Source of the DNA: a virus
IMG/VR virus record: IMGVR_UViG_3300038557_000049
Location: 1-43,550 of that record
Length of the DNA: 43,550 bases
Direction: 5' to 3' (one strand)
Below, in pieces: positions 7,321-14,381 of this stretch; positions within the stretch are counted from its first letter, which is position 1, and each line of letters starts with the position of its first letter. Made by a program: the position numbers and the translations under genes. The notes under the pieces are model-generated. The model saw only the letters and a list, made by a program, of their open reading frames with translations, ran no database searches and had not been told where the DNA came from.

Positions 7321-7740
7321 ATGGCGGCCAGCTCTCTCCCCATCGATCTGCGGCGCCTCGCGAACCATGCCCGCATCTGCGCGGTTCGCGGCATCGGCAT
7401 GACGCCCGATGAATGCGGCCGCGTCGCGGTGTTGCTCGATATCGCGGTCAAGGAGGCCGACCTCGTCGTCGGCCAGGCAGAGCTCATGCCCGAGCTCGAA
7501 GACGAGCTCCACGCCGTCGCCTGCGATCTGGATCGCGTAACGCCGGCACCGGTCGCCACCGGCTACCAGGCTGCACTCAAGGCCCAGCAGCTCCAGCTCC
7601 AGCGCGAGCTGGACGGCGAGCCGGATCATGTCTCGCGTCCCGGTCTCGCCGCCCTCGCCACGCCGGTCGGCGACACGAATGTCGTGCTCATGCCGATTGC
7701 GCCGCGGCCGCGGCCGCTCGGCGGCGGAGACGCAGCATGA
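7321..7740 (+). CDS. Hypothetical early protein
   Basis: A 139-residue acidic, mostly helical protein without cysteine clusters, signal peptide or membrane segment. The central part (about 45-105) is rich in Leu, Glu and Ala and may form a coiled coil; the C-terminus is Pro- and Arg-rich (APRPRPLGGGD). It starts 3 nt after the membrane-protein gene and ends in an ATGA overlap with the DnaA-like gene. I recognise no family. Confidence 0.7.
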   Translation: MAASSLPIDLRRLANHARICAVRGIGMTPDECGRVAVLLDIAVKEADLVVGQAELMPELEDELHAVACDLDRVTPAPVATGYQAALKAQQLQLQRELDGEPDHVSRPGLAALATPVGDTNVVLMPIAPRPRPLGGGDAA

Positions 7741-8231
7741 GCGAGCGGCACGTCACCGTCGACATGATCGTCGAGGCGGTCTGCGCCACGACGGGGCTCG
7801 CGCGCCGGGATGTCGTCTCGGACCGTCGCACCGATGACATCAGCCAGGCGCGCTTCACGGTCTTCTGGCTGGCCGGCAAGCTCACGCCGCTGTCCTCGGG
7901 GGCGCTCGGCCGCTTGGTCGGAAATCGGGATCACTCGGCTGTCCTGTTCGGTGTGAAGCGGGCCGAGGAGCTGCGGGCTTCAGACCCCGATTTCCGAGCG
8001 GCGACAGATGCGCTGCTCCACACGCTCGCCGCCCTGCAGCGTGTCGGTGTTCTGAGAATGGCCGAAGCCGCCGATCCGCTCGCCACCGCCCGTCGCGTCC
8101 TGGCGGCTCCCGAGCGCGAGGCCGTGCGCGTCGGCGTCTCCGAGATCATCGCCCTTTGCCGCTTCGTCGTCGACCATGACGCGCCGGCCCCGATCACGTC
8201 CCCCGATATGGAGAATTCCGATGCAGCCTGA
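7737..8231 (+). CDS. Orphan DnaA domain-IV-like protein
   Basis: A 164-residue protein whose first 80 residues align with the DNA-binding domain IV of the replication initiator DnaA: VVSDRRTDDISQAR at about 26-39 (compare the LLSKRR...R.R box) and LGRLVGNRDHSAVL at about 57-70, matching the signature that reads GxxFGGRDHTTVL in DnaA. In DnaA this signature helix recognises the DnaA box. The AAA ATPase domain is absent, so it cannot melt an origin. It could bind DnaA boxes as a decoy or a regulator, or use the fold at phage sites. The remaining 80 residues are helical and unassigned. Start ATG overlaps the previous stop. Confidence 0.82.
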   Translation: MSERHVTVDMIVEAVCATTGLARRDVVSDRRTDDISQARFTVFWLAGKLTPLSSGALGRLVGNRDHSAVLFGVKRAEELRASDPDFRAATDALLHTLAALQRVGVLRMAEAADPLATARRVLAAPEREAVRVGVSEIIALCRFVVDHDAPAPITSPDMENSDAA

Positions 8232-9033
8232 CCCGCAATCGCTCGCGCGCGCTGCCTACGAGGCGGCCCAGCGCCTTCCCGAACCGCTCTCGGCGGCCGT
8301 CATCCACTGGGACGAGGTCCATGACGACGAGCGCGCCGCTTGGGCCGGGGTCGCGGCAGCCATCCAGGCGGCGGCCCAGGGCACCGGTCGCGCTGCGGCT
8401 GATGCAGCCATGCACGCGGGCATCGTCGAGGTCGGCGCCGAGAAATACATGCGCGACGCCAAGGGCAACCTGATGGCGCTCGGGACGGTGAAGCCGCAGC
8501 GCCTGCTCGAAGACGAGATGGTGCGCAAGGTGATGTTCTTCGCCCGCGACCTGTCGGATCAGGTTCGGCGCTTCAAGGGCCATACCTTCGCGGATCTCGC
8601 CGCCTTCCAGTCGCTTCTCGAGCAGGAGTACAAGGTCCCGCCCAGCACGGGTAAGGGCAACTGCAGCTACACCTCCTTCGACGACACGATGAAGGTCGAG
8701 GTGAAGATCGCCGATCAGATCGCCTTCGGCCCGGAGCTGCAGGCGGCCAAACGTCTGGTCGACGAGTGCCTGAAGGAATGGGGCGCCGATAGTCACGAGG
8801 CCCTGCGCTCGCTGGTGAACCGCGTCTTCAGCGTCGAGAAGGAAGGCCAGATCAACCGCGGCGAGCTCTTCTCCATGCTCGCCATGGAGATCGCCGACGA
8901 GCGCTGGCAGCGCGCCATGGACGCGATCCGCGATAGCATCCGTGTCATCGGGACCAAGGCCTATCTCCGCTTCCGGATCCGCGAAGAGGATGGGGCCTGG
9001 TCGACGGTGACCATCGACCTCGCGGCAGCGTGA
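8221..9033 (+). CDS. DUF3164 family protein
   Basis: A 270-residue protein of the DUF3164 family, common in the early region of Mu-like phages. The family core starts near residue 78 with KYMRDAKGNLMALGTVKPQ and continues through EDEMVRKVMFFARDL and a long basic and helical stretch to DSIRVIGTKAYLRFRIR near the end. The first 75 residues are an Ala-rich helical extension. Function is unknown; the position suggests an early DNA-related role. The gene overlaps the DnaA-like gene by 11 nt. Confidence 0.88.
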   Translation: MQPDPQSLARAAYEAAQRLPEPLSAAVIHWDEVHDDERAAWAGVAAAIQAAAQGTGRAAADAAMHAGIVEVGAEKYMRDAKGNLMALGTVKPQRLLEDEMVRKVMFFARDLSDQVRRFKGHTFADLAAFQSLLEQEYKVPPSTGKGNCSYTSFDDTMKVEVKIADQIAFGPELQAAKRLVDECLKEWGADSHEALRSLVNRVFSVEKEGQINRGELFSMLAMEIADERWQRAMDAIRDSIRVIGTKAYLRFRIREEDGAWSTVTIDLAAA

Positions 9034-9040
9034 GGGCGCC

Positions 9041-9334
9041 ATGGCCGAGACCTCGCCCTCCCTGATCCCGGAAAGGCTGCCCGCTCATATGCGGGTGACC
9101 TACACCCTCTTCATGACCAGCGACGCCACCGGCCTTGAAATGGCGGTGGCGATCAAGGAACTGCCGGTCCACGTCGCGTTCGCGGATGACGCCCTGCCTG
9201 CCGCGATTGCCAAGGCGCTTGGCTTCCGCTCGGACCATTTCGAGAGCTGGCGGTTCATGACCGCCGCGGAGACCGCTGACTACCTCAAGCGTCGCGACGA
9301 GGGCGACCTCGACGATCTCGTGGAGGAGGTCTGA
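9041..9334 (+). CDS. Hypothetical early protein
   Basis: A 97-residue acidic protein, soluble, with a short beta-rich start (MRVTYTLFMTSDATGLEMAV) and a helical, very acidic C-terminus (LKRRDEGDLDDLVEEV). It begins 7 nt after DUF3164. No family recognised and no motif suggests a function. Confidence 0.68.
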   Translation: MAETSPSLIPERLPAHMRVTYTLFMTSDATGLEMAVAIKELPVHVAFADDALPAAIAKALGFRSDHFESWRFMTAAETADYLKRRDEGDLDDLVEEV

Positions 9335-9335
9335 C

Positions 9336-9530
9336 ATGGTCCCCTCCGATTTCCCCCGCGAGGCGCTCGTCCAGGTCGATACCTTCGACCATGAGCAGGG
9401 CGAGCTGCACTTCACCGCCCGCGTCGTCGGCCCGAGCTCGGAGAGCCATCTCCGGATCCGCGCCGATGACGGCCTGGTCTTCATCGTGCCGGCGGCCGAC
9501 TGCCGCGTCACCGAGGAGGCCAGCCGGTGA
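9336..9530 (+). CDS. Hypothetical small protein
   Basis: A 64-residue acidic protein that looks like a small all-beta fold (ALVQVDTFDHEQGELHFTAR, then a second half with LVFIVPAADCRV). The start ATG lies 1 nt after the previous stop and the end overlaps the next gene by GTGA. Coding is supported by this tight packing; function is unknown. Confidence 0.62.
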   Translation: MVPSDFPREALVQVDTFDHEQGELHFTARVVGPSSESHLRIRADDGLVFIVPAADCRVTEEASR

Positions 9531-9796
9531 GCATCCTCCTGTCCAGGGCCAAGGCCGGCCAGTGCCGCTGGATCGTCTGCGAGGCTGTCTCGCAGCCCTC
9601 GCTCCGCGGCGACACGTTCGGCGGCCGCCGGGTCTGCGGCGCCGTCACGTCCTGGCCGAGCAGCTTCTGCCTCGGCCACCGCCTCGTCGCCTACCAGCGC
9701 ACCGAGAAGGTCGCCGGCCCGCCGCAGGAATTCGCGGTGCTGCGCCGCCAGCCCGAGCCTGAAACCCTTCCCGAACTGACGGAGATCTTCGGATGA
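9527..9796 (+). CDS. Stand-alone GcrA C-terminal-type domain
   Basis: An 89-residue protein that keeps the conserved C-terminal pattern of the alphaproteobacterial cell-cycle regulator GcrA: C13-R-W, then RVCG (Cys37), FCLGH (Cys48, His51) and VAYQ (54-57); GcrA has CKWPIGDP, FCG, YC..H and AYQ in the same order and similar spacing. The N-terminal helix-turn-helix of GcrA, which binds methylated GANTC, is missing. In GcrA this C-terminal part contacts the housekeeping sigma factor, so the phage protein may bind sigma70 alone. Starts GTG in a GTGA overlap and ends in an ATGA overlap with the ParB-like gene. Confidence 0.75.
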   Translation: MSILLSRAKAGQCRWIVCEAVSQPSLRGDTFGGRRVCGAVTSWPSSFCLGHRLVAYQRTEKVAGPPQEFAVLRRQPEPETLPELTEIFG

Positions 9797-10647
9797 GCCT
9801 GCGCCCAATCTCGATCGATGACTTCGCCGCCGACGTCCCGCGCCGCCCCGTCGAGGAGTGCGGGCCGGCGCCTCAACTGCAATGGCTCGATATTGCCGCC
9901 CTGGTCGTCGACCCGGCTTACCAGCGCGACATCACCGCGCAGGGCAAGCGCAACGTGAAGCGCATCGCCGAGCTGTTCGACTGGCGCTATTTCTCGCCCG
10001 TCGTCGTCGCGCCGATAGCCGGAGGCCGGTATGCGGTCGTCGATGGTCAGCATCGCACCACGGCGGCGATGCTGGTCGGCCATGCCTCGGTACCATGCCA
10101 GGTCATCTTGGCGGCTCCCGGCGAGCAGGCGAAGGCCTTCACCGCAGTCAACGGGACCGTAACCCGTGTTCATACCCTCGCGATGCACAAGGCTGCCGTG
10201 GCCGCTGGCGACGCTACGGCCCGCGAGGTCGAGCGCGTGGCCAAGGCCGGCGGCGCCAAGATACTCTCCTATCCGGTACCGGAGCTGAAGCAGGCGCCGG
10301 GCCAAACTATGGCGATCGGCGCGGTCCGTGAGCTCATCCAGGAATACGGCGCCGAGGCGACGATCCTGGGCCTGCGCGCGGTGACCGAAACCAAGAATGC
10401 CGTCCGCGGCGGCCTGACCGGGCCCATCGTCAAGTCGATGGGTCGCCTCGCCGCGATGTGGCTCATCCAGGGTCGGAGCGAGACGGGCTTCATCGGCTCG
10501 GTCGGAGAACTCAACCTGATCCGCGAGGCGGACAAGGCCGCAAGGAACGATCGCGCGCCTGGCGAGGCGGTCGCGGCGGCCATCGTCCGGCGCCTGGCGC
10601 CGCGGCTAGGCTTGACCAAGCCCGAGATCATCAAGGTGCCGGCATGA
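9793..10647 (+). CDS. Second ParB-like (DGQHR-type) protein
   Basis: A 284-residue protein with a ParB/Srx-like N-terminal domain: WLDIAALVVDPAYQR (31-45) and VVDGQHRTTAAML (82-94), the equivalent of the DGxHR box. No clear helix-turn-helix follows; the C-terminal half is helical and ends with PRLGLTKPEIIKVPA. Proteins of this type (sometimes annotated DUF6551 or ParB-like) can be nucleases or nucleotide-binding regulators; the sequence alone does not settle this. It is not a close copy of the protein at 1776-2678, so the phage has two different ParB-fold genes. Confidence 0.82.
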   Translation: MSLRPISIDDFAADVPRRPVEECGPAPQLQWLDIAALVVDPAYQRDITAQGKRNVKRIAELFDWRYFSPVVVAPIAGGRYAVVDGQHRTTAAMLVGHASVPCQVILAAPGEQAKAFTAVNGTVTRVHTLAMHKAAVAAGDATAREVERVAKAGGAKILSYPVPELKQAPGQTMAIGAVRELIQEYGAEATILGLRAVTETKNAVRGGLTGPIVKSMGRLAAMWLIQGRSETGFIGSVGELNLIREADKAARNDRAPGEAVAAAIVRRLAPRLGLTKPEIIKVPA

Positions 10648-10850
10648 GTGCGCCTCGCTTCACATTTGATCAGCTTGCGGTTGCGGCCGAACGCGAGGTT
10701 CGCTTCCGCGAGCGCGTCTACGCCCGCCGGGTCCAGACCGGGAAGATGACCCGACAGAAGGCCGACGAAGAAATCGCCCTGATGAAGGCTATCGCGGAGC
10801 ATATGCGCGCCCAGGCCGATGGCGAGAGCCTCTTCGGGAGGTCCGCATGA
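10644..10850 (+). CDS. Hypothetical small helical protein
   Basis: A 68-residue charged, helical protein (FTFDQLAVAAEREVRFRERV followed by a basic middle and an acidic end). The frame is open further upstream, but the ATG at 10644 forms an ATGA overlap with the ParB-like gene as elsewhere in the operon. The pattern of alternating Glu, Arg and Ala suggests a coiled coil. Function unknown. Confidence 0.68.
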   Translation: MSAPRFTFDQLAVAAEREVRFRERVYARRVQTGKMTRQKADEEIALMKAIAEHMRAQADGESLFGRSA

Positions 10851-11059
10851 CCGATCGGACCTTCATTGTATCGGACGAGGCTATTCTTGAGGCCATCCGC
10901 GATGGCGGTCGCACCGAGCGCGTTGCCGATCGGCTCAAGCTGCTTTCGGAGCGATCGCTGATCTATCGCCGCCTCAAGCGGCTGGAGCGCATGGGCAAGG
11001 TCCGGCGCAGCGAGCGATACAGCTACGTCAACAGCATCTACTGGGAGCGCGTGGAATGA
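10847..11059 (+). CDS. Small winged-helix protein
   Basis: A 70-residue basic protein that looks like a minimal winged helix: a first helix EAILEAIRDGG, a turn and helix TERVADRLKLLSERSLIYRR, then a basic helix RRLKRLERMGKVRR and a Tyr-rich strand. It is probably a DNA-binding regulator of phage or host genes. It overlaps both neighbours by ATGA. Confidence 0.68.
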   Translation: MTDRTFIVSDEAILEAIRDGGRTERVADRLKLLSERSLIYRRLKRLERMGKVRRSERYSYVNSIYWERVE

Positions 11060-11445
11060 CCGCGCCCGCCATCCCGCTCGTCCAGCAGATCGAGGAGGTG
11101 AAGTTCGCCGTCGTGCGGCAGCGCAGCCTCATGACCGGCGCCAAGATCCGCGAGCTGCGCAAGCCGGCGATCGCCGAGCACGGGTTGCAGAAGCTGGAGA
11201 CGGCTGTTCGCACTCTCGAAACCCTCGCGGTCAACGCCGACGAGATCCGCGCCTTCCTGAAGCTCCCGGCCGAGGCGCGCCATGCCGTGCTGCGGGGACC
11301 AAAGGCGATCGACGATTGCTGGCGCGAGCTCAGCGAAATGGATGATCGTACGAGCCCAGCCGACCACCCCGAGATGTGCCTGATCACGCTCCACGAGCTA
11401 GCCGCCTTCATGGCCATGGCTGCGGTGGGAGGCTCTGTCCGCTGA
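11056..11445 (+). CDS. Hypothetical early protein
   Basis: A 129-residue helical protein with no recognised motif. The N-terminal 70 residues are basic and amphipathic (VKFAVVRQRSLMTGAKIREL), the C-terminal 40 acidic and then hydrophobic (LHELAAFMAMAAVGGSVR). It is packed between ATGA and TGATG overlaps, which supports coding. Confidence 0.68.
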   Translation: MTAPAIPLVQQIEEVKFAVVRQRSLMTGAKIRELRKPAIAEHGLQKLETAVRTLETLAVNADEIRAFLKLPAEARHAVLRGPKAIDDCWRELSEMDDRTSPADHPEMCLITLHELAAFMAMAAVGGSVR

Positions 11446-11861
11446 TGGTCGCCTATTCCTTCAACAAGCGTTTCGCCGAGCCGATTGCGAGCGGCCATCC
11501 TGCCACCGGGATCATCAAGCGTCAGACCATCAGAGCGCCGCGCAAGCGCCATGCCCAGCCGGGCGAGGCGATCCAGCTCTATCAGGGCATGCGGACGAAG
11601 CACTGCCGCAAGATCGTGGCCGACCAGATCTGCGTCGAGGTGCGGCCGATCGAGCTGTTCGTAGCACTCGGCTACGTCCGCTTCACCGATACCGGTACAG
11701 CATTCGGCATCACGACGATGCTTGACGATTTCGCGCGTGCGGACGGCTTTCTGCATTGGGCTGACCTGCAAGCCTTCTGGCAGGGCGTGCATCCCGAGGC
11801 CTCCGATGAGGAGGAGCTGGCATTTCAGGGCGTGCTCATCCGCTGGGAGCCGGCGCGATGA
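11445..11861 (+). CDS. ASCH/PUA-like domain protein
   Basis: A 138-residue protein that begins VAYSFNKRFAEPI, then KRQTIRAPRKRHAQPGEAIQLYQGMRTKHCRKI. The pattern of a KRQTIR box followed by a Gly-Asp/Glu-containing beta strand and a basic segment is that of ASCH domains, a PUA-like fold linked to RNA or modified-base binding. The C-terminal half (about 85-138) contains WADLQAFWQGVHPE. It precedes an adenine methyltransferase by one gene, so a link with modified nucleic acid is possible but unproven. Start ATG 11445 overlaps the previous stop. Confidence 0.75.
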   Translation: MVAYSFNKRFAEPIASGHPATGIIKRQTIRAPRKRHAQPGEAIQLYQGMRTKHCRKIVADQICVEVRPIELFVALGYVRFTDTGTAFGITTMLDDFARADGFLHWADLQAFWQGVHPEASDEEELAFQGVLIRWEPAR

Positions 11862-12214
11862 CCGACATGGTCCGCTACTCGCTCTGCTGGGGCAATCCCT
11901 ACACGCAGCCTCCCGGGCCCCGCGTGCTGGCGGCTGTCCTGGTGCCACGAGGCGAGCGGTGCCCGGCCGAGGTGATGACGCACTGGACGCCCGGTTGCGG
12001 CTATGCGGTCCGATGGGAGCTTGTGACGCAGAAACCTATCCGGCGCTGGAGCACCGAGGCGAAAGCCCGGGCACGCCAGCGCAACCTGCGATCTCGCCTG
12101 GAGCGACGTGTTCCACTCTTCGCCGACATCTTCATCGCCGAGGAAATGGAACGCCGTCCGAGCTATTTCGCTGGTGGCGACGAGGATTTCCGAAATCGCG
12201 AGGTGGCGGCATGA
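11858..12214 (+). CDS. Hypothetical early protein
   Basis: A 118-residue protein with an aromatic, Pro-rich N-terminal half (SLCWGNPYTQPPGPRVLAAV) and a basic helical middle (STEAKARARQRNLRSRLERR). No family recognised. It overlaps the ASCH-like gene and the MT-A70 methyltransferase gene by ATGA, so all three are translationally coupled. Confidence 0.68.
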   Translation: MTDMVRYSLCWGNPYTQPPGPRVLAAVLVPRGERCPAEVMTHWTPGCGYAVRWELVTQKPIRRWSTEAKARARQRNLRSRLERRVPLFADIFIAEEMERRPSYFAGGDEDFRNREVAA

Positions 12215-12783
12215 GCTGGCGCTTCGGCGATCTTATTCCGATGTCCTTCGACTTCGTCATGGTGGATTTCCCATGGCGGTTCGAAGCCTGGAGCGAAGCG
12301 GGCAAGCAGGAGAAGGCCCCGGAGGCGCATTACAAGACGCTCTCGATCGAGCAGTGCGCGACTTTCCCGATCGCGGATCTCGGCCGCGGCGACGCTATCT
12401 ATTGGGTCTGGGCGACGCATCCCATGATCGACCAGCAGGTCGCGCTCTGCCGTCGCCTCGGACTGAAGTTCGTCACCACCGGGGTGTGGGTAAAGACGAC
12501 GAAGAACGGCAAGCTCGGCTTCGGCACCGGCTATCGCCTGCGCTGCGCCTCCGAGCCCTTCATCATCTGCACGCTCGGCCGGCCGGAGAGCGTCCGCAAC
12601 ATCCGTACCGCCTTCCTCGCGCCGCTCGGCCGCCATTCAGAAAAGCCGGACGAGGCCTATGCCATCGCCGAACGCATGATGCCCCAGGCGCTCCGCCGTG
12701 CCGACATCTTCTCGCGACGCAACCGCGGCGGCTGGACAGCGTGGGGCGATGAGGCCGGCAAATTCGACGTGGAGGCCGCCTGA
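12211..12783 (+). CDS. MT-A70-type adenine N6-methyltransferase
   Basis: A 190-residue MT-A70-fold methyltransferase, expected to methylate adenine in DNA. The catalytic tetrad reads DFPW (VMVDFPWRF, about residues 17-24) rather than the usual DPPW, after which comes the typical HYKTLSIEQ (40-48). Further family features are DAIYWVWATHP, LGLKFVTTGVWVKT and GTGYRLRCASEPFIICTLG. The rest of the fold looks complete, so the single Pro-to-Phe change may alter activity but is not proof of loss. It probably protects phage DNA or marks regulatory sites. Start ATG at 12211. Confidence 0.88.
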   Translation: MSWRFGDLIPMSFDFVMVDFPWRFEAWSEAGKQEKAPEAHYKTLSIEQCATFPIADLGRGDAIYWVWATHPMIDQQVALCRRLGLKFVTTGVWVKTTKNGKLGFGTGYRLRCASEPFIICTLGRPESVRNIRTAFLAPLGRHSEKPDEAYAIAERMMPQALRRADIFSRRNRGGWTAWGDEAGKFDVEAA

Positions 12784-12786
12784 AGC

Positions 12787-13011
12787 ATGTCGCGCTTCTT
12801 CGCCCCGCGCCCAGCTCCCTCCGACGCCAGCGCCATCTCGGCCTTGCTGGCGAAGGACGAGCTGCGCCGGGTCGACGAGGAGCGCGCCCGTCTCTTGCAG
12901 GTCATCGCCGGCGTCGCGCCACGCCGTTCCACCATCGTTGAAGGCGCGTTGAAACGGCTGACGAAGCGCCGCGTCGCGCTGCTCGCCGCCATCGCGAGGA
13001 CTCGTCGATGA
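12787..13011 (+). CDS. Hypothetical small helical protein
   Basis: A 74-residue basic protein, almost wholly helical (SAISALLAKDELRRVDEERA, then repeated Arg- and Leu-rich segments). Such small proteins often sit just before gemA in Mu-like phages, but I cannot name a family. It ends in an ATGA overlap with gemA. Confidence 0.66.
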   Translation: MSRFFAPRPAPSDASAISALLAKDELRRVDEERARLLQVIAGVAPRRSTIVEGALKRLTKRRVALLAAIARTRR

Positions 13012-13403
13012 GCCACCCTGCCATGCTCGCCAAGATCCACATCGCCAAGAAGGAGCTCGCGCTCCAGGACGCCGAATATCGGGCGCTGCTCTCTCGCATC
13101 GCCGGCGTCGCCAGCGCGAAGGATCTCTCGGAGAAGGCGGCGATCGCCGTCATCGCCGAGTTCAGGCGCCTCGGCTGGCAACCGAAGGAATCGACCCGGC
13201 CGCGCGCCGAGCGCGACGATACCCGCAAGATCTACGCGCTCTGGGGCGCGCTTCATTCTGGCCCGCTCGATCGCGACGCGCTGCGCGCCTGGGTGCTGCG
13301 CCGGTTTCAGGTCGCCGCGCCGGAATTCCTGAAGCCCGCCCAGACGCGCGAGGCGATCGAGCAGCTCAAGGCCTGGCAGAAGCGGTTGCGGGGACAGTCA
13401 TGA
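13008..13403 (+). CDS. gemA: GemA-like regulatory protein
   Basis: A 131-residue protein of the GemA (Mu gp16, DUF1018) family. It opens with KIHIAKKELALQDAEYRALL followed by ITG-like spacing and continues with FRRLGWQP (51-58), RKIYALWGALH and the C-terminal LKAWQKRL, all family landmarks. In Mu, GemA changes host gene expression and DNA topology. It lies two genes upstream of the Mor/C activator, the same neighbourhood as in Mu. Confidence 0.9.
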   Translation: MSHPAMLAKIHIAKKELALQDAEYRALLSRIAGVASAKDLSEKAAIAVIAEFRRLGWQPKESTRPRAERDDTRKIYALWGALHSGPLDRDALRAWVLRRFQVAAPEFLKPAQTREAIEQLKAWQKRLRGQS

Positions 13404-13627
13404 TCCGCGTCACCGATCACGCCTTCGTCCGTTTCCTCGAGCGCTCCGGCGCCGCCGATGTCGAGCAGCTGCGCGCCCTGATCGCCGGCGCGCTGGAACG
13501 CGGCCGGCGCCAGGCCGAGCGGGCCGGCATCACAGACTATGCGATCGTCGCGGATGGGCTGCGCTATGTCGTGCGCGGCGGCGAGCTCGTCACCGTCCTG
13601 GACGATTCCATGCGGAGGCGCCGGTGA
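13400..13627 (+). CDS. Hypothetical small protein between gemA and mor
   Basis: A 75-residue protein starting IRVTDHAFVRFLERSG and ending with a beta strand pair GLRYVVRGGELVTVLDD. The shape (His- and Arg-containing first helix, Arg-rich second helix, beta hairpin) is similar to small RelE- or DUF4258-type folds, but no catalytic set is clear. Coding is supported by overlaps of ATGA with gemA and GTGA with the activator gene. Confidence 0.72.
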   Translation: MIRVTDHAFVRFLERSGAADVEQLRALIAGALERGRRQAERAGITDYAIVADGLRYVVRGGELVTVLDDSMRRRR

Positions 13628-14034
13628 GCCGCGCCGGCTGGCCCGATCTGCCCGAGCTGCTGCGCGAGATCGCCGAGATCGCCGGTATCGATGCGGCGCT
13701 GGCGATCGCCGATGCAAAGGGTGGGCAGGATGTCATCATCCCGACCCGGCTCCGGCCGGACCACTGGCTGGTCGTTGCGGTAGGACTGGAAAAGGCGGAG
13801 CGCATCTCGGCGCACTTCACATCCGGGCATCGCCGCCAGCGCGTGATCGTGCCGCTCGGCCCGGCAGGCAGCTTCCTCGCTGAGCGTCGCCGGCGGGCCA
13901 AGGCGCTCGCGGATGCGCAGGCGCGTGGCTCTTCCGCCAACCAGATCGCCGCGGAAGTCGGTATCACCGAACGTTCGGTGCGGCGCTTCCGATCGAAGCA
14001 GCGACAGGACAACGGGCAGGGCGACCTGTTCTGA
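13624..14034 (+). CDS. mor: Mor/C-family activator of middle or late genes
   Basis: A 136-residue activator of the Mor/C family. The N-terminal part ELLREIAEIAGIDAALAIAD and GGQDVIIPTR forms the family's dimerisation domain; the C-terminal helix-turn-helix is ARGSSANQIAAEVGITERSV (about 102-121). In Mu, Mor activates the middle promoter and C the late promoters. Only one member is seen here, so it may combine both jobs. It is the last gene before the break at 14035-14144, which contains a dyad well placed as its binding site. Start GTG 13624. Confidence 0.9.
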   Translation: MSRAGWPDLPELLREIAEIAGIDAALAIADAKGGQDVIIPTRLRPDHWLVVAVGLEKAERISAHFTSGHRRQRVIVPLGPAGSFLAERRRRAKALADAQARGSSANQIAAEVGITERSVRRFRSKQRQDNGQGDLF

Positions 14035-14038
14035 AGCC

Positions 14039-14060
14039 GCCCCGGACGCACGTCCGGGGC
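14039..14060. terminator. Hairpin at the end of the early/middle operon
   Basis: A GC-rich stem of CCCCGGAC (14040-14047) and GTCCGGGG (14052-14059) with loop GCAC starts 5 nt after the mor stop; G14039-C14060 extends it by one pair. It is followed by CCTCTATG rather than a T tract, so it is a weak intrinsic terminator or an RNA-stabilising hairpin. The same arms recur in the strong terminator at 32927. Confidence 0.5.
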
Positions 14061-14061
14061 C

Positions 14062-14144
14062 TCTATGCGCGACGATTTCGGGAATGTCGGGATCATTCCC
14101 GAGGCCGCTCCCCCAAGTCAAGAGCGCCTCTCCGGAGGCGCCTG
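14062..14144 (+). promoter_or_regulatory. Candidate late promoter region with activator dyad
   Basis: The gap between mor and the first lysis gene contains a perfect 9-bp inverted repeat, TCGGGAATG (14078-14086) and CATTCCCGA (14094-14102), with a 7-bp spacer. Mu Mor and C bind dyads centred about 43 bp upstream of the start of transcription; a centre at 14090 would put the start near 14133, just before the GGAGG at 14134-14138 that serves the GTG at 14145. No good -35 or -10 hexamers are visible, as expected for an activator-dependent promoter. Binding by the product of 13624-14034 is inference. Confidence 0.55.
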
Positions 14145-14381
14145 GTGACCTTCAAACTCGTCTGGAACTGGAAGCGCGTGCTGAAGCACGCCTGGTCAAT
14201 CCGCCTGATCGTTCTGGCGGGCGTGCTCTCGGGCGCCGAGATCGCGTTGCCACTGATCCGCGAGGCCATCGACGTGCCGGCTGGCACTTTCGCCGGTCTG
14301 TCCTTCGCGGCAACGGCGGGCGCGTTTATTGCGCGCCTGGTCGCACAGGAAACCGTTTCGGGGCCGGCCAATGGCGAGTAA
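14145..14381 (+). CDS. Putative holin-like membrane protein
   Basis: A 78-residue protein with two hydrophobic segments (about 19-38, SIRLIVLAGVLSGAEIALPL, and 46-64, GTFAGLSFAATAGAFIARLV) and a basic N-terminus containing WNWKRVLKHAW. Small size, two membrane helices and position directly before the endolysin fit a class II holin or a holin-like partner of a SAR endolysin. No family is recognised with certainty. Start is GTG 14145 with GGAGG 6 to 7 nt upstream, the best Shine-Dalgarno of this region, as expected for the first gene of the late operon. It overlaps the endolysin gene by 11 nt. Confidence 0.7.
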   Translation: MTFKLVWNWKRVLKHAWSIRLIVLAGVLSGAEIALPLIREAIDVPAGTFAGLSFAATAGAFIARLVAQETVSGPANGE

